A stretch of DNA of 64,000 nucleotides from Osedax fenrisi (GCA_964019155.1 OZ025239.1:100204434-100268433), one strand, 5' to 3'; numbered from the stretch's first letter, positions 33,510 through 46,665 are shown. Program-made: numbers and translations. The notes: generated by a model from the letters alone, not told the origin.

Positions 33510-35822
33510 TTGATGGATATGTGGATAGCTCAGTTTCCTCAGGATACTCGGCCCATATTTCTTCATCTTTATCCGAATCGATACATGATGAACTGATATG
33601 GTGATGATAACTCCAATCAACCGGCTCCCCAGGTTACGGATAGGGGAACGGCCAGCAGATATAATGGTTAGTTTCGAATAACCAATAAGCTGTGCCGGAC
33701 AAAATCCAGGTTGCCCCCTGGCAAGGCATAGTACCTGTTTAGCCACCCGGGTTACGCAAATGTGTATGGAGTGGCGACCGCACATTTTATCTAGCATCTG
33801 AAAGAAAAACATGACAAAACAATATACAACATATTCATCCCGCATCCCTCGTCACGCAGAACAAGGAGTGCGTCCTGTAATTTAATCTCAGGTAGCAGTC
33901 TAAAAGTCAGCGACTGATAATAAGAAAAATAATAATAAAAATAAAAAATCCAACTTATAAAAGCTAGTACGAATTCCACGATAAGCACATTAAACACTCC
34001 AACACTGCAAAAAATATGGAAATACCAGAATTAATAGACTCAGCAGTAAGAACAGGTCAAGATGTAATATATATACAAGAACACATGATCATACACGAAG
34101 ATACTCTAATAAAATAACATACATTTGAAAAATGGAAACTTATAACCTGCTCGGCATGGAGGAACAACCGTAATACTACCACATGAGGTATTGGAATCCT
34201 CGTGAGCTTAAAAGCTTATCATACAATAACAAGAGTTGAACAGATAACTTCACGAATAATGACGATACAATTCCATGATAACCCACATACTACAATAATA
34301 TCATGTTACAGCCCAACGAATGTCAGTGATGAAATAGAGACAGAAGATTTGTATACAGATCTCACAGAAATAACGATACAGGTGCCTAAACATAACCTAC
34401 TTTTAATCGGTGGTGATTATAACGTTTACCTCGTTAAGATGACGGTTTCAAATAATCTGTTCAGGTAACCACAAATCGAAATATCATTATGCTTGAAAAG
34501 TGTCTACATGGAAATAAATCGATATGCTTAAACACGCAATACCAGAAAATATTAGGTCAAACCTGGACTCATACTTCGCCAAACAACTTCAAATCACAAA
34601 TTGATTTCATAATCATTAACTCGAAGTGGGAAAATAGTTCAAAGAAGGCAAAAGCATATAATTCATTCATCAGTTTAGCCCCGAATTATCGTTTTGTATC
34701 CGCAAACATAAAGCTGAGTCTTAGAAAAAAGGTAAGTAAAACCAAGCTTCACGATTTGTCGTCCTTAAAATGCGATGCTAAAATAAAAAAATACTTTCAT
34801 TACCGAAGTGAAAAATATATATTCAGCTCTAACTCTTTAAGACGAATACAACAACATTATTATCTGCTAACTCAAGATATGAACATTTTGTATTAGCGTG
34901 CAAAGAAATTACTGGTAAAGTGATCCCTTTAAAGACTAAATAAAAGAAACGCATTCCCTGGGAAATGCATTAAGTTTGTGAAAACCGTGCATCTCTACAA
35001 CAAGCGGCATCATTAAAAGACACTCAGCTATCGACCGAACATATTAGAAATGTTGTACAAGCTCAGAATATGCTTGTAAATTCCTACGAAGAAGAACAGA
35101 CACTATATATTCAGAATAAGATAAACACAATTAATAATGCAGTAAGCTATAACAAATCGTCGTTAGCATAATAAAGCAGTAAATGAAGTAAGCGGTCGAA
35201 AGCTATCAAATAATAACAAAATAAAGGCTACCAGTGACATTGAACGCATCCAGAAGTGGCATAATCACTTTAGCGAGCTTCTTGGAACAACCGAACTTTA
35301 ATATCAATGGAAATACTGAACCTGAATACAAACCAAAAATGCCTGACATAAAGACAGGCCTATTCAAACCGGAATAACTATTAAAAGCAACACAAAGTAT
35401 AAAAAACGGCAAGGCTACCGGACTATATGAGATACCTGTCGAAGTATGGAAACTAAATCTTGAAATCTAATCTTACCGATAAATTAAAAAGAAATTTCTT
35501 TCGAGCCGCTGTCGAATCAGTATTTGTGTACGAAATACTCTATAATGGTATACCCAATATATCAGCTACAATCAAAGAGCATAGAATGAGATTCTCCGGA
35601 CATTTCTGGAGAAGTAAGAACGAATTGGCAAGTGACCTATTACTTTGGTATATAAATCACGGAAAAAGATCAAGAGGTAGGCCTGCAAAGACCTATATCG
35701 ATCAGCTATCAAGTGATACATGATTCGAAAGAGAAGAACTGGCAAATGCAATGCAAGATCGAGATGGATGGAGAGAACGAGTCATGAAATACCGAGAAAG
35801 CTCGACCTGGTATGGTAAGGTA
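33510..35822 (+). mobile_element. RTE-like LINE (family 2), 5' end present, reverse transcriptase core deleted
   Basis: A GC-richer 5' UTR (33510-33990, with GGTTGCCCCCTGGCAAGGC) precedes the endonuclease: ELIDSAVRTGQDVIYIQEH (34025), SRIMTIQFHDNPHTTIISCY, SPTNVSDE, NLLLIGGDYNVYL, GQTWTHTSPNNFKSQIDFII (34489-34896). The ORF is broken by several stops. At 35445-35470 the text jumps from IPVEVWKL to the thumb region NLTDKLKRNFFRAAVES, so the whole catalytic core is missing. The family C-terminus follows (HRMRFSGHFWRSKNEL, GKRSRGRPAKTYIDQL). The 3' end is CGACCTGGTATGGTAAGG. Same family as 12744-14327. Confidence 0.88.
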
Positions 35823-35827
35823 TATAC

Positions 35828-35866
<39 letters not shown>

Positions 35867-36000
35867 TATATTATAAACTATATAATATTATATATATACT
35901 ACATATTAAACATTTATATTTATATAAGTTATGCGTATGGTATTTTTCACTGAATATTTATAAAATAGATATAAAATGATAATTAATTATTAAATTTATT
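35823..36000. repeat. (TA)n-rich flank
   Basis: A short (TA)n at 35838-35862 and AT-rich sequence, no genes. Confidence 0.6.
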
Positions 36001-36008
36001 ATTAATAA

Positions 36009-36213
<205 letters not shown>

Positions 36214-36215
<2 letters not shown>

Positions 36216-36658
36216 AATATATATAAAGGTAATATATTATAAAAATATGTTAACATGTTAACTAATTTATAAACATTTAAGAAGATCATCATAAATATTC
36301 AGTGGACTATCAGCGGTCATCTGTATGTGAACATTTATATCTGAATATTATCATTTTCATTACAACTATATATTAGTTATATAATAATAATTAACTCTAT
36401 ATATATACTATAATATTATTAGTATTAATATAGTACTATAATTATATATATATAGTATTATTATCTAATATTCGATTCAGGCAGTTCTTGTTTTTCTGTT
36501 GTGTTTATCAAGAACTTAATAAATGACAAATCAAAACACAAGAAAAAAAATGTTACTATTTGTATTGTATTTTCCGGGGCCTCTCACAGTTATTTATAAC
36601 ATGTACAAGTCTATGACTTCTTGAGGGGTCCATTTGTATTCGTTATTTGTATTGTATT

Positions 36659-36659
<1 letters not shown>
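36214..36659. other. AT-rich non-coding DNA with small GC-richer islet
   Basis: TTCCGGGGCCTCTCACAG at 36571-36588 and CTTGAGGGGTCC near 36622 stand out from the AT background, but no frame, terminus or repeat partner was found. Confidence 0.4.

Positions 36660-36727
<68 letters not shown>
36660..36727. repeat. (TA)n microsatellite
   Basis: About 33 TA units. Confidence 0.95.
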
Positions 36728-36730
<3 letters not shown>

Positions 36731-36747
36731 TTCAATAAATATATATT

Positions 36748-36782
<35 letters not shown>

Positions 36783-36927
36783 ATAAATTATGCATTAGAT
36801 ACAGTCACATATTATGTATTAATAGGACTGCATATAAACAAGTATTGCCCTAACCGTGTTACTGGATGAACTGAACATATAGAATTGATCATTAATGAAA
36901 GAAGTGACATGATTATGTAGTAACAAC

Positions 36928-37023
36928 ATGGCATCAGCATTAGCCACAAACATTCCGTTTAATGAAACGTCGGTCGGATATGCGGACATCTTAAAGAATT
37001 GCCCGTTCAGTTTATTGATTTGA
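36928..37023 (+). pseudogene. Short coding-like island, 31 codons
   Basis: ATG to TGA, reading MASALATNIPFNETSVGYAD and ending KNCPFSLLI. Base composition is balanced and codon use is unlike the AT-rich surroundings. It may be the 5' end of a decayed gene or gag-like ORF. Two other short islands in the window (44167-44684 and 50677-50826) have the same character. Family not recognised. Confidence 0.35.
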
Positions 37024-37189
37024 TAATAACTACCACCTGTTAAGAATGACGTTAGTAGTAATTAATATCGAGGCGACACTAATAGACGATGTGTGCATCT
37101 TAATGGTAAGTCCTTTAGCAGTAAGCACATATTGATTTATTTTATTTTTATTTATATTTATCACATCATCATAACAAATACACATCTGT

Positions 37190-37620
<431 letters not shown>

Positions 37621-37966
37621 GAATTGAATTGAATTGAATGAATATTTATTATGAATTTTTCAAGTTCGATTTAGTAATAATTAACAATATGTAGTGATAC
37701 ATTCACAAAACGACAACAAAACGTAGATAGTACACATATAAAAATAACAATAGTAAATTAGAAACGTATCACATGTGCCGGTGATAAAAACAATTAATAA
37801 TTAAAATTAATAATTTATAAAATTATATATATATACATATATATATATATGTATAAATAAATATTAAGTTATCATTTTTTTAATATGATTTTTAAAGGTA
37901 TATAAACTATTTGCTAATACAATATGTTCATCAAGACCATTCCAAGCTATTCAAGCTATTAGCTAT

Positions 37967-40675
37967 TCAATTATTTAGTAGATTTTTTGTTACATTTAGT
38001 TTACATGTATTCATACTAATTTGCAGAGAATGGCCTCTGGTATTGTAGTTGGTCTTTTTGATATTAATAATAGATGATGTATTCATAGATACCAATCCGT
38101 TAAATAGCTTATATACCATAACAAGATCAAATCTAGTTCTTCTGATTTCTAGAGAATCTAGATTTAAGTATATTAATCTTTCAATATAAGGTTTATAAGG
38201 TAAACCGCATCTCTCGATTAATCTTCTCGTAAATAATTTTTGGACCTTCTCTAGTTTTATCTTCAGTCCTTTGAATGTCCTGGCATCTAATCCCGGATTC
38301 CAGACTGTCGACGCATATTCAAGGTGGGGTCTAGCATATGATATATATGCTTTTCTAATAGCTGGCATATTATTAGTAATGAAACAGCGAAATATACGAT
38401 TGATAACACAATATGCACTTGTACAGCACACACCAATATGTTAAGAGAAATGTAATGATGGATCAAATTTGATACCAAGATCACGATACGATCTACAGTT
38501 TACTATTGAAACATTATTTATAGTATACAATGGTTTATTAGTATTACCTAATGTAAGAGCAGCTGATTTTTTTGCAGCGTTTTCTAATTGCCATGAATTA
38601 GACCATTCATAAAATTTATCAATATTATGTTGTAATTTATATCTATGATCTATGTCATTAAATATAAAACTCAATTTAGTGTCATCCGCGAAAAGATTAA
38701 TGGATATATCTTTATCAATCACTTCGACTAAATCATTGATATATATTAGAAAGAGTAAAGGCCCTATTACAGATCCTTGTGGAACACCAGATATTATTTT
38801 AACTGTATCAGACATTTGATTGTTAACTCTTACTCTTTGAGATCTACCAGATAGAAAACTACTTATCCAAGAATGTATGTTACCACATATACCTAAATTA
38901 GTTAATTTGACAAGTAATTTACTATGAGAGACCTTATCAAAAGCTTTAGCATAGTCAAGATATATGATATCAATAAAACTGCCTTTATCAATTGCAGTAA
39001 TCCATTTAGTATAACAATTTAATAGTTGCAGTTCAACAGATTTTTTATGACGGAATCCAAATTGAGAATCAGAAATTAATGAGTTACGTTCTAGATAAAA
39101 ATTAATTTCCTCAACTAGTATACGCTCGAATACTCTAGACATAATTGAGGTAATTGAAATCGGCCTATAGTTTTCTCTATTTGAAGGGTCACCTTTTTTG
39201 AATATCGGAACTATATAACTTACTTTCCACATGTCAGGACATACACCAGCTGATAAAGTTTTATTAAATAATATCGTAAGTGGAATAGATAGTTCATATG
39301 AGAATTGTTTGAAAAATATTGAAGGGATATTATCTGGTGGCAAAGTACATGCTAGTGAGAGATTTATTAGATGCTTTCTTATGTTATGCCTATAGAATAA
39401 AAAGTTATTTATAGTTGAATTATGTTTAGGTGGAGATAAATGAGGAATATTATCATTATCATTAATAAATACAGAAGAAAATTGATTATTGAGTATATTA
39501 GATTTAACTGTATCTGAAAAAATATATGTATTATCGTCAGATTTAATGGGACCTATAGTGGAAAAAGAGGAACATCTTGAATTAATATAATTATAAAATC
39601 GTGATTTGTCATTAGATGATAAAATTAATTTTTCTCTATCGATAGTTAATTTTTTAATGTTATAATCTAATAATTTTTTAATATTTTTCCAATTTATAAA
39701 ATTATTATGTGAATCTAATCTAGTTTTATAATATTTTAAACATTTTACTTTTAAACGTAGAATATATTTTGGATACGTTTTTTTATTTTTGATATGTTTA
39801 TAAGCTGGAACATTATCATTAATAATATTATATAAAGTATTATAAAAAATATTAAACATATTATTAATATCTGTTGAATTAGATAATAATAAATTCCAAT
39901 CAATAGAAGAAAGGGATTGATGTATACTATATAAATTAGACTTTCTAAAATTTAGCCCAACTTTTTGATTTATTTTTAAATTAGCTTGGAAAGGTAGAGA
40001 AAATGAAAATGATATATGGTCACTAATATATTTACCAAATCCAAAAGGGGGACATTCATTAATTTTCGAAATAATCATAGGATTATTGGTTAGTAATAAA
40101 TCCAGCAAATTATTATTACGAGTTGGAAAAGTAATTAATATAATGAGTGAGTTTTGACATAGACTATTTTCAAATTCGCAATATGTTGATGGGTAATTAG
40201 GAAATGTAATATCATTCCAATTATAAAGAGGTAAGTTGAAATCTCCTACAATAATAGTAGGTGAAATTGTATCACATAGTGCAAATAAAAATTTACAAAT
40301 CGATTTATGAGTGTTAAAATCAGTTGAAGGTGGACGATAAATACAAGATAATCTTATATTTTTAGTAGAATGTAGTACAAGAGTAATATGCTCAATATTA
40401 TTAAAATTATTGAAATATAATTGAATTGGATTTAAATTAGATTTGCAGATTATCGCTACACCACCTGAATGAGATTTCCTATCATTACAATATATTTTAT
40501 AGTTAGTATTACCAAAAAGGAGTAAAGCATCAGTATCAACATTTGTTAGAAATGTTTCAACAAGACAAACAATATCATACATGTTAGAACTAAGAATTAA
40601 CTCTAAATAAGGTAGTTTGTTTCTAACACTGCGACAATTTGAAAACATTACTTTTAAATTAGATGCATTTGATAG
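37967..40675 (-). CDS. LINE family 1 ORF2: endonuclease-reverse transcriptase, interrupted near the end
   Basis: The frame opens directly after the ORF1 stop. VMFSNCRSVRNKLPYLELIL begins the APE endonuclease, followed by DIVCLVETFLT, SGGVAIICKS, SCIYRPPSTD, IVGDFNLP and ISDHISFSF. Reverse transcriptase: FKKGDPSNRENYRPISITSI, QFGFRHKKS, YLDYAKAFDKVSHS, SGVPQGSVIGPLLFLIYIND and NLFADDTKLSF, catalytic DD intact. A TAA at 38441-38443 (GAA in the 8118-10644 copy) cuts off about 160 C-terminal residues, which stay in frame to 37967. The first usable ATG is at 40648, within the start of the endonuclease domain. Readthrough or reinitiation would be needed to make the protein. Confidence 0.9.
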
Positions 40676-41602
40676 TCAGGTTGAATTGTCATTAGAAGAA
40701 AAAGATTTTTGATAAGTTATAAACGATGTGGACCACTTCTCATAATCAACTTTGGGAATTTTTGAATGCCAGTCAATCTTATTATCAACTAATTTATGAA
40801 GCTCGTATTTCATTGTAAATTTGTTGAAAACCAATTTAATATTAGAGTCCAACATATTTGATTTTATAGCATGATATAGGAATTTTTTACGAATAATTTC
40901 AGAATTTGGAAGAGATGTTCTAGTAAAAATATTTTTAAAATCATGAATTGTATTTAATTTAATTTTAGAGTTATTGATACTATTATTTTTCGAAATAGGT
41001 GAATCAAGCTTTAGAATAATAGATTTAAGACTGTAATTAAAGCTAGAGTTAAATTTATAATTTGGAATATCAAAAGTTGTGGAAATAATGTTATTAAAAT
41101 AATTTAAATAGTTATTATCAAATGACATATTATTAATTGTAGGCAGATTTTCAAAAATAACTGTATTTTCATCGTTAATTTTGATAGCATGCATATCAGA
41201 ATTAATAGAATTAATAGACTTATTGATATTTATAAAATTATCACTCAAAACACTAGCATATGATTTTGTAGGTTGATTAGATATCATTTCACTAACTTTA
41301 GAATTAATTACATTAATTAATTTAGTATTTATCATTATATTATTATTAATGTCAGATAGGTTAAGTGAATGATTATTATCAGATTTACTTAAATTCGATG
41401 CATTAGTGTTATCACAAGAAAGACAATTAAAATTAAAATTAGAAGAGTCGAAAATTTCCAGCACATACTTAGGTGGATTACCATTAGACCAATGGTTTGA
41501 TAATATTTTAGCCTTATGTAAACATTTAATGTGTATATGATTACCACATGAACAACTTAATAATTTTTCTTGAGAAATATTTGTACATATATAGCATGTC
41601 AT
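40676..41602 (-). CDS. LINE family 1 ORF1 with N-terminal zinc finger
   Basis: 308 codons from the ATG at 41602. The N-terminal Cys/His cluster (MTCYICTN, LLSCSCGNHIHIKCLHKAK and FNFNCLSCDN) is a degenerate PHD-like finger like that of family 4. An Asn/Ser-rich middle follows, then a domain ending KIDWHSKIPKVDYEKWSTSF, which parallels the RIDWKCKQF ending in family 4. The last residues are Ser/Asn/Asp-rich (SSNDNST). The stop is TGA in the context TGA CTA TCA AAT; ORF2 is in the same frame immediately after it. Confidence 0.9.
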   Translation of the reverse strand: MTCYICTNISQEKLLSCSCGNHIHIKCLHKAKILSNHWSNGNPPKYVLEIFDSSNFNFNCLSCDNTNASNLSKSDNNHSLNLSDINNNIMINTKLINVINSKVSEMISNQPTKSYASVLSDNFININKSINSINSDMHAIKINDENTVIFENLPTINNMSFDNNYLNYFNNIISTTFDIPNYKFNSSFNYSLKSIILKLDSPISKNNSINNSKIKLNTIHDFKNIFTRTSLPNSEIIRKKFLYHAIKSNMLDSNIKLVFNKFTMKYELHKLVDNKIDWHSKIPKVDYEKWSTSFITYQKSFSSNDNST

Positions 41603-41945
41603 AATACCTATAAATTACTAATAAATAAGTATACTTATTAATAACAAGCCATAAGGCTATTATATTAATACATATATTATAATATATTAATTCAAGAAAT
41701 TGGATTATATATATATATATATATTATCTGTAGATATAGAATACAGACATAATATTATAAATGTATTGGTGTGTGTTGAACAAATGCATACAATATAGAA
41801 AATCAATATATAACGCTACTAACTATTTTTAGACAATATAGCAGCAGTATATCTCGAATGCTATTCAATTTTGAAACAATAGAATCTGGATTCGAAATAG
41901 TAATTTTAGAAAACACGTCTGTTCACTCTGAACGATAGAGACAGA

Positions 41946-42742
<797 letters not shown>

Positions 42743-42948
42743 GAATTGAATTGAATTGAATGAATATTTATTATGAATTTTTCAAGTTCGATTTAGTAAT
42801 AATATATAACAATATGTAGTGATAAATTCACAAAACGACAACAAAACGTAGATAGTACACATATAAAAATAACAATAGTAAATTAAAAACGTATCACATG
42901 TGCCGGTGATAAAAACAATTAATAATTAAAATTAATAATTTATAAAAT

Positions 42949-42999
<51 letters not shown>

Positions 43000-43272
43000 A
43001 AATAAATATTAAGTTATAATTTTTTTAATATGATTTTTAAAGGTACATAAACTATTTGCTAATACAATATGTTCATCAAGACCATTCCAAATTTTAGCTA
43101 TTCGATTATTTAGTAGATTTTGTGTTACATTTAGTTTACATGTATTCATACTAATTTGCAGAGAATGGCCTCTGGTATTGTAGTTGGTCTTTTTGATATT
43201 AATAATAGATGATTTATTCATAGATACCAATCCGTTAAATAGTTTATATACCATAACAAGATCAAATCTAGT

Positions 43273-43273
<1 letters not shown>
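42743..43273 (-). mobile_element. LINE family 1, short 5'-truncated copy inside (ATT)n
   Basis: Homologous to the last 530 bp of the 37621-41945 element: GAATTGAATTGAATTGAATG terminus, 3' UTR with an expanded (TA)n at 42960-42995, and the last 80 codons of ORF2 (MVYKLFNGLVSMN to IKKIIT). It stops abruptly at GATCAAATCTAGTTC, where (ATT)n resumes. Flanked by ATT repeats on both sides. Confidence 0.92.

Positions 43274-43337
<64 letters not shown>
43274..43337. repeat. (ATT)n microsatellite, about 21 units
   Basis: Continues the ATT repeat on the 5' side of the truncated LINE, so the LINE interrupts or is bracketed by the array. Confidence 0.95.
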
Positions 43338-43480
43338 AAGGTAATAAAATAAAATGTAATGTATATATATATATTATAGTCGTCTATAACAATATTCTAG
43401 TTTTTTAATACTTAGATAATATCATTTAAATAAGTGTTACATTTTAATATTTAAGTAGTATATATATACTACTATATATA

Positions 43481-43483
<3 letters not shown>

Positions 43484-43533
<50 letters not shown>
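43484..43533. repeat. (TA)n microsatellite
   Basis: TA array 43 bases downstream (gene sense) of copy B exon 6. Confidence 0.9.
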
Positions 43534-43536
<3 letters not shown>

Positions 43537-43575
43537 AATTTAAATATATTATGTGATGACATAACTGATACATAC

Positions 43576-43723
43576 CTGATATTGCGTACCAGTTTCTGCT
43601 ATCTGGGAACACTACGGATGAATCAATATGATCGGGCATCGATGTTATCATAGAGCTGATGGTTTTTACTTCTACTTCTTGATAAATCTCTCCGATTAAT
43701 TCAAATATATGAATATTAGTTTC
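43576..43723 (-). CDS. Duplicated secreted-protein gene, copy B, exon 6
   Basis: A 148-nt exon between acceptor TTATTTTTAG and donor GTATGTATC: 49 codons plus one base. It enters in phase 0, as exon 5 leaves, and exits in phase 1. The peptide starts ETNIHIFELIGEIYQEVEVK and ends VVFPDSRNWYAISG. The IHIFELIGE block parallels ICELIV (exon 2) and ISEINFYA (exon 3). No copy A equivalent is inside the window, so the call rests on splice sites, phase and coding texture. Further exons must lie elsewhere; none could be recognised to the left. Confidence 0.65.
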
Positions 43724-44166
43724 CTAAAAATAATAATATTAATAATCAAATAAAATACGCATTCAAATATTCGTATATTTAAATATTTATTTGTAAATTA
43801 TAATTTATTATCAAATTTGAAATATAACATACTAGATCATACGTAATCATGATTATATAACTGACCTAGATCACATCCACTTTGACTTACCTAACATAAA
43901 ATATTAATTAAATGATTTGAAAAAATTAATTTGAATGTAGATTGATTACATATATGTTAACCAACATATGTTAATTTTATATATAATATTAAATCATTAT
44001 AATTATTTATTAATAATAATTCTTTCAATTATTGAAAAATATCTAGAGTTTGTTAATTATTAATATTACTAAACAATTAGTTAAATACATTAAACTTTAA
44101 TTTACTTAATTATCAGCTAGTTAATTATATAGAAGTTTGGCTGTGTTATTTTTTCGGGGTTACGAA
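43724..44166. other. AT-rich intronic or intergenic DNA
   Basis: No coding signal recognised. Confidence 0.4.
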
Positions 44167-44684
44167 TTATGTACCTGTTAGATAATAATATCTCGCGATC
44201 TTTGCATTTTTGATACCTTTCTTTAGGTTAAGGGATTCTTCCTCAATAAATGTACGGCATAAATTATCATCGTTGTGGCCGAAGATATTGTGGTCTATCG
44301 TATTTGCACTAGACAATATGTCGGGTAAAATAAATGTCGATCTATGTAATCTTGCATTAGTTCTTCAGGAATTTTGTAAATTGAGTATCTTTGATCGCTA
44401 AATATGCGTGGTTTTACTTTGGCTTTTGACATGATTTATTATGCGTGACCATGGTATATTGTCGTCTTTATTACCTATTGTATCCGCAGCAATATATTGT
44501 CATTGTGTGCCAAATCATACTAAAGAATAGTTGGCTTGTATTTTCTCTGTTAACCCAGTGTAGCTGCCCATATACGTTCGCATGTTCTGTGCAAAGTGTT
44601 TAATTGTGTCGCATATTCATCGGCTGACCAATCGAACGAGGGCGTGGGGGATGTCGTAGTCTCGACTGTATCCACCGCCGCCAT
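44167..44684 (-). pseudogene. Decayed CDS of unknown family
   Basis: ATG at 44684, 43 codons (MAAVDTVETTTSPTPSFDWS, then CERIWAATL) to a TAA. Shifting one base, the next frame continues for about 130 codons with only four stops: LTEKIQANYSLV, QYIAADTIGNKDDNIPWSRI, INHVKSQSKTTHI, RSTFILPDILSSANTIDHNI, CRTFIEEESLNLKKGIKNAK, ending YYYLTGT at 44167. Composition is far less AT-rich than the flanks, and a TATATAAATA lies about 45 bases upstream of the ATG. It could be the first ORF (gag- or capsid-like) of an uncharacterised transposon, or a retrocopy. No family recognised. Confidence 0.55.
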
Positions 44685-44939
44685 GTTATTTATCATGTTA
44701 CGATATTTATATAAATAGTCATTTACGTTTAATCGTTTATGTTAATTTGTTGGTTAATCGGCTATATAGCCTATCTATACTATAGTATTGATAGCGATAC
44801 TAGCTGATTCGCTCAGAGCACAGTATTATTCATGCGACGGTCATTGTACCATGGCCTACTTATGGCGTCTGTGCCTATCGGCCAAGCGTTACGTCATATA
44901 ATGAGATTTAATAATCTAAACTAATATTATTCAATATCA
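44685..44939. other. GC-richer flank of the decayed CDS
   Basis: 44780-44900 has a near-balanced composition with several CpGs (GCGACGGTCATTG, GGCCAAGCGTTACGTCA) and may be the promoter or leader of the decayed minus-strand gene. No terminal repeat was found. Confidence 0.35.
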
Positions 44940-45290
44940 TGAAAAACTAATAAATTCAATAAATCTGAATTTCTAAAGAGATGTGCTATTAGAATAAATT
45001 CAATAAATAATTCACCAATTAATATAATGTTTAAAACTCACAATATTCTTAAATTTAAATATATAGTAGTTAATACATTAACATTAAAATTAATGTATCG
45101 AATATTCTATAATTCATGTGAAAAATATTCAACAACAATTTCATAATAACACTTATAGAGAATATAATATCATTAAACATAATATTCGTACAATAAGTAA
45201 TTATGAACTAATGTTTAAGACCAATTATGGAACACATTACCTACTTATATATGCATATTAATATACATGCATTTAAATTAATTATTAAAG
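44940..45290 (+). pseudogene. LINE 3' end remnant
   Basis: A frame reads SEFLKRCAIRINSINNSPIN, IMFKTHNILKFKYIVVNTLT and LKLMYRIFYNSCEKY. In a neighbouring frame, a W-NTLP block before a short tail recalls the WN-x-LP ending of CR1/Jockey reverse transcriptases. Many lesions. Confidence 0.5.
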
Positions 45291-45630
45291 GATATTAAAA
45301 TTATCTTTTTAATTATTAATATATATATATATGTATTCATTATTCCAGTCATATTTAATAATTGTATTTGTATTTCTATTATCGTATTATATTGATATTT
45401 AGTGAAGTTCTTAGATAATTAGCACCATTTTCACAGTGATGATACCAACCTTGATTATGTATGTATGGAGAGGATAAATGATATCAGAAATTTAACATTA
45501 ATAGTAATATTTAACTTGAATCCACGTTTTATATAATTAAAATTTATAAAATTGTATACAATTTTTGAACAGAATTTATAATTAACAATATATTGTTAAA
45601 ATATTAAATATAGTTTAAATAAGTAAACGG

Positions 45631-45664
<34 letters not shown>
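45291..45664. repeat. AT-rich DNA ending in (TA)n
   Basis: No gene. The (TA)n at about 45632-45664 is the insertion target of the hAT-like element that follows. Confidence 0.7.
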
Positions 45665-45667
<3 letters not shown>

Positions 45668-46066
45668 TGTTCATTCTAGGTTTCAGGGCAACTACCAAAA
45701 AAAAATTATTATAGGGCATTTAAATATATTTTACTAAGTAAAATGTAGGATGACATATATGGGTAATTTCGCCATCTATTTATAAATTCATTTATGATAA
45801 ATAATATATTAGATGGACACTTATACCCTGAGGCAATTTAAACCTGTAACAATTGTTACTTACAAAAGCTACTTAGGAGACTTTTTGAATTAGAGATGTA
45901 AATAAATAGCAAATAAGTATTCATTTCGATTACTTATTATTCGTTTACAATTAAATGATTTACAAATTGTAATTCTAATACATTGATATCAAATAATTCT
46001 TTTTATATTCAATCTCTCAACATTTGATACATGAGATATTCAGATATTAAAAATTTGAAATTCGAG

Positions 46067-46665
46067 CATTTATAATATTGAAAATTATGTTGTCCAGATC
46101 TTATAATATTGAAAATAATGTTGTCGATATGTTATAATATTTAAAATTAGGTAGTAGAGATCTTATAATATTGAAAATGATGTTGTCGATATGTTATAAT
46201 ATTGAAAATTAGGTAGTCGAGATCTCATAATATTGAAAATTATGTTGTCGATATGTTATAATATTGAAAATTAGGTAGTCGATATGTTATAATATTGAAA
46301 ATTAGGTAGTCGAGATCTTATAATATTGAAAATTATGTTTTCGATATGTTATAATATTGAAAATTAGGTAGTCGAGATCTTATAATATTGAAAATTATGT
46401 TTTCGATATGTTATAATATTGAAAATTAGGTAGTCGAGATCTTATAATATTGAAAATTATGTTGTCGATATGTTATAAAATTGTAAATTAGGTAGTCGAG
46501 ATCTTATAATATTGAAAATTATGTTGTCGATATGTCTTAATATTGAAAATTATGTAGTTGAGATCTTATAATATTGGAAATTAGATGGTTGATATGTTAT
46601 ATTGAAAATTAGGTAGTCGATAAGTTATATTTTTAAAATTAGATGTTCGAGTAGTTTGATATATA
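46067..46665. repeat. About 29/58-bp minisatellite (about 20 half-units)
   Basis: The half-unit reads TATAATATTGAAAATTA followed by GGTAGTCGAGATCT or TGTTGTCGATATGT. The two half-unit types alternate for most of the array, giving a higher-order period of about 58-60 bp. One place (about 46268-46310) repeats the same half-unit type twice. It lies within the hAT-like element. Confidence 0.93.

Larger units (their letters stand above)
37621..41945 (-). mobile_element. LINE family 1 (CR1-like), near full length
   Basis: Contains a 3' UTR (37621-37966) ending in TTCAATTCAATTCAATTC, ORF2, ORF1 and a 5' UTR of about 340 bp (41603-41945). Only two nonsense codons separate it from an intact element: TAA for GAA at 38441 and TGA for an Arg codon near 37967, the latter next to a small AGCTATTCA duplication. 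Both sides are (ATT)n arrays (37190-37620 and 41948-42742). The exact 5' end is not certain. Confidence 0.9.

Noticed and set aside
33426..33845. 139-codon minus-strand ORF
   Set aside because: Antisense of the 5' UTR of the RTE-like LINE plus a (TA)n run; no domain.
44210..44401. 63-codon plus-strand ORF
   Set aside because: Shadow of the decayed minus-strand CDS at 44167-44684, which has the better coding texture.
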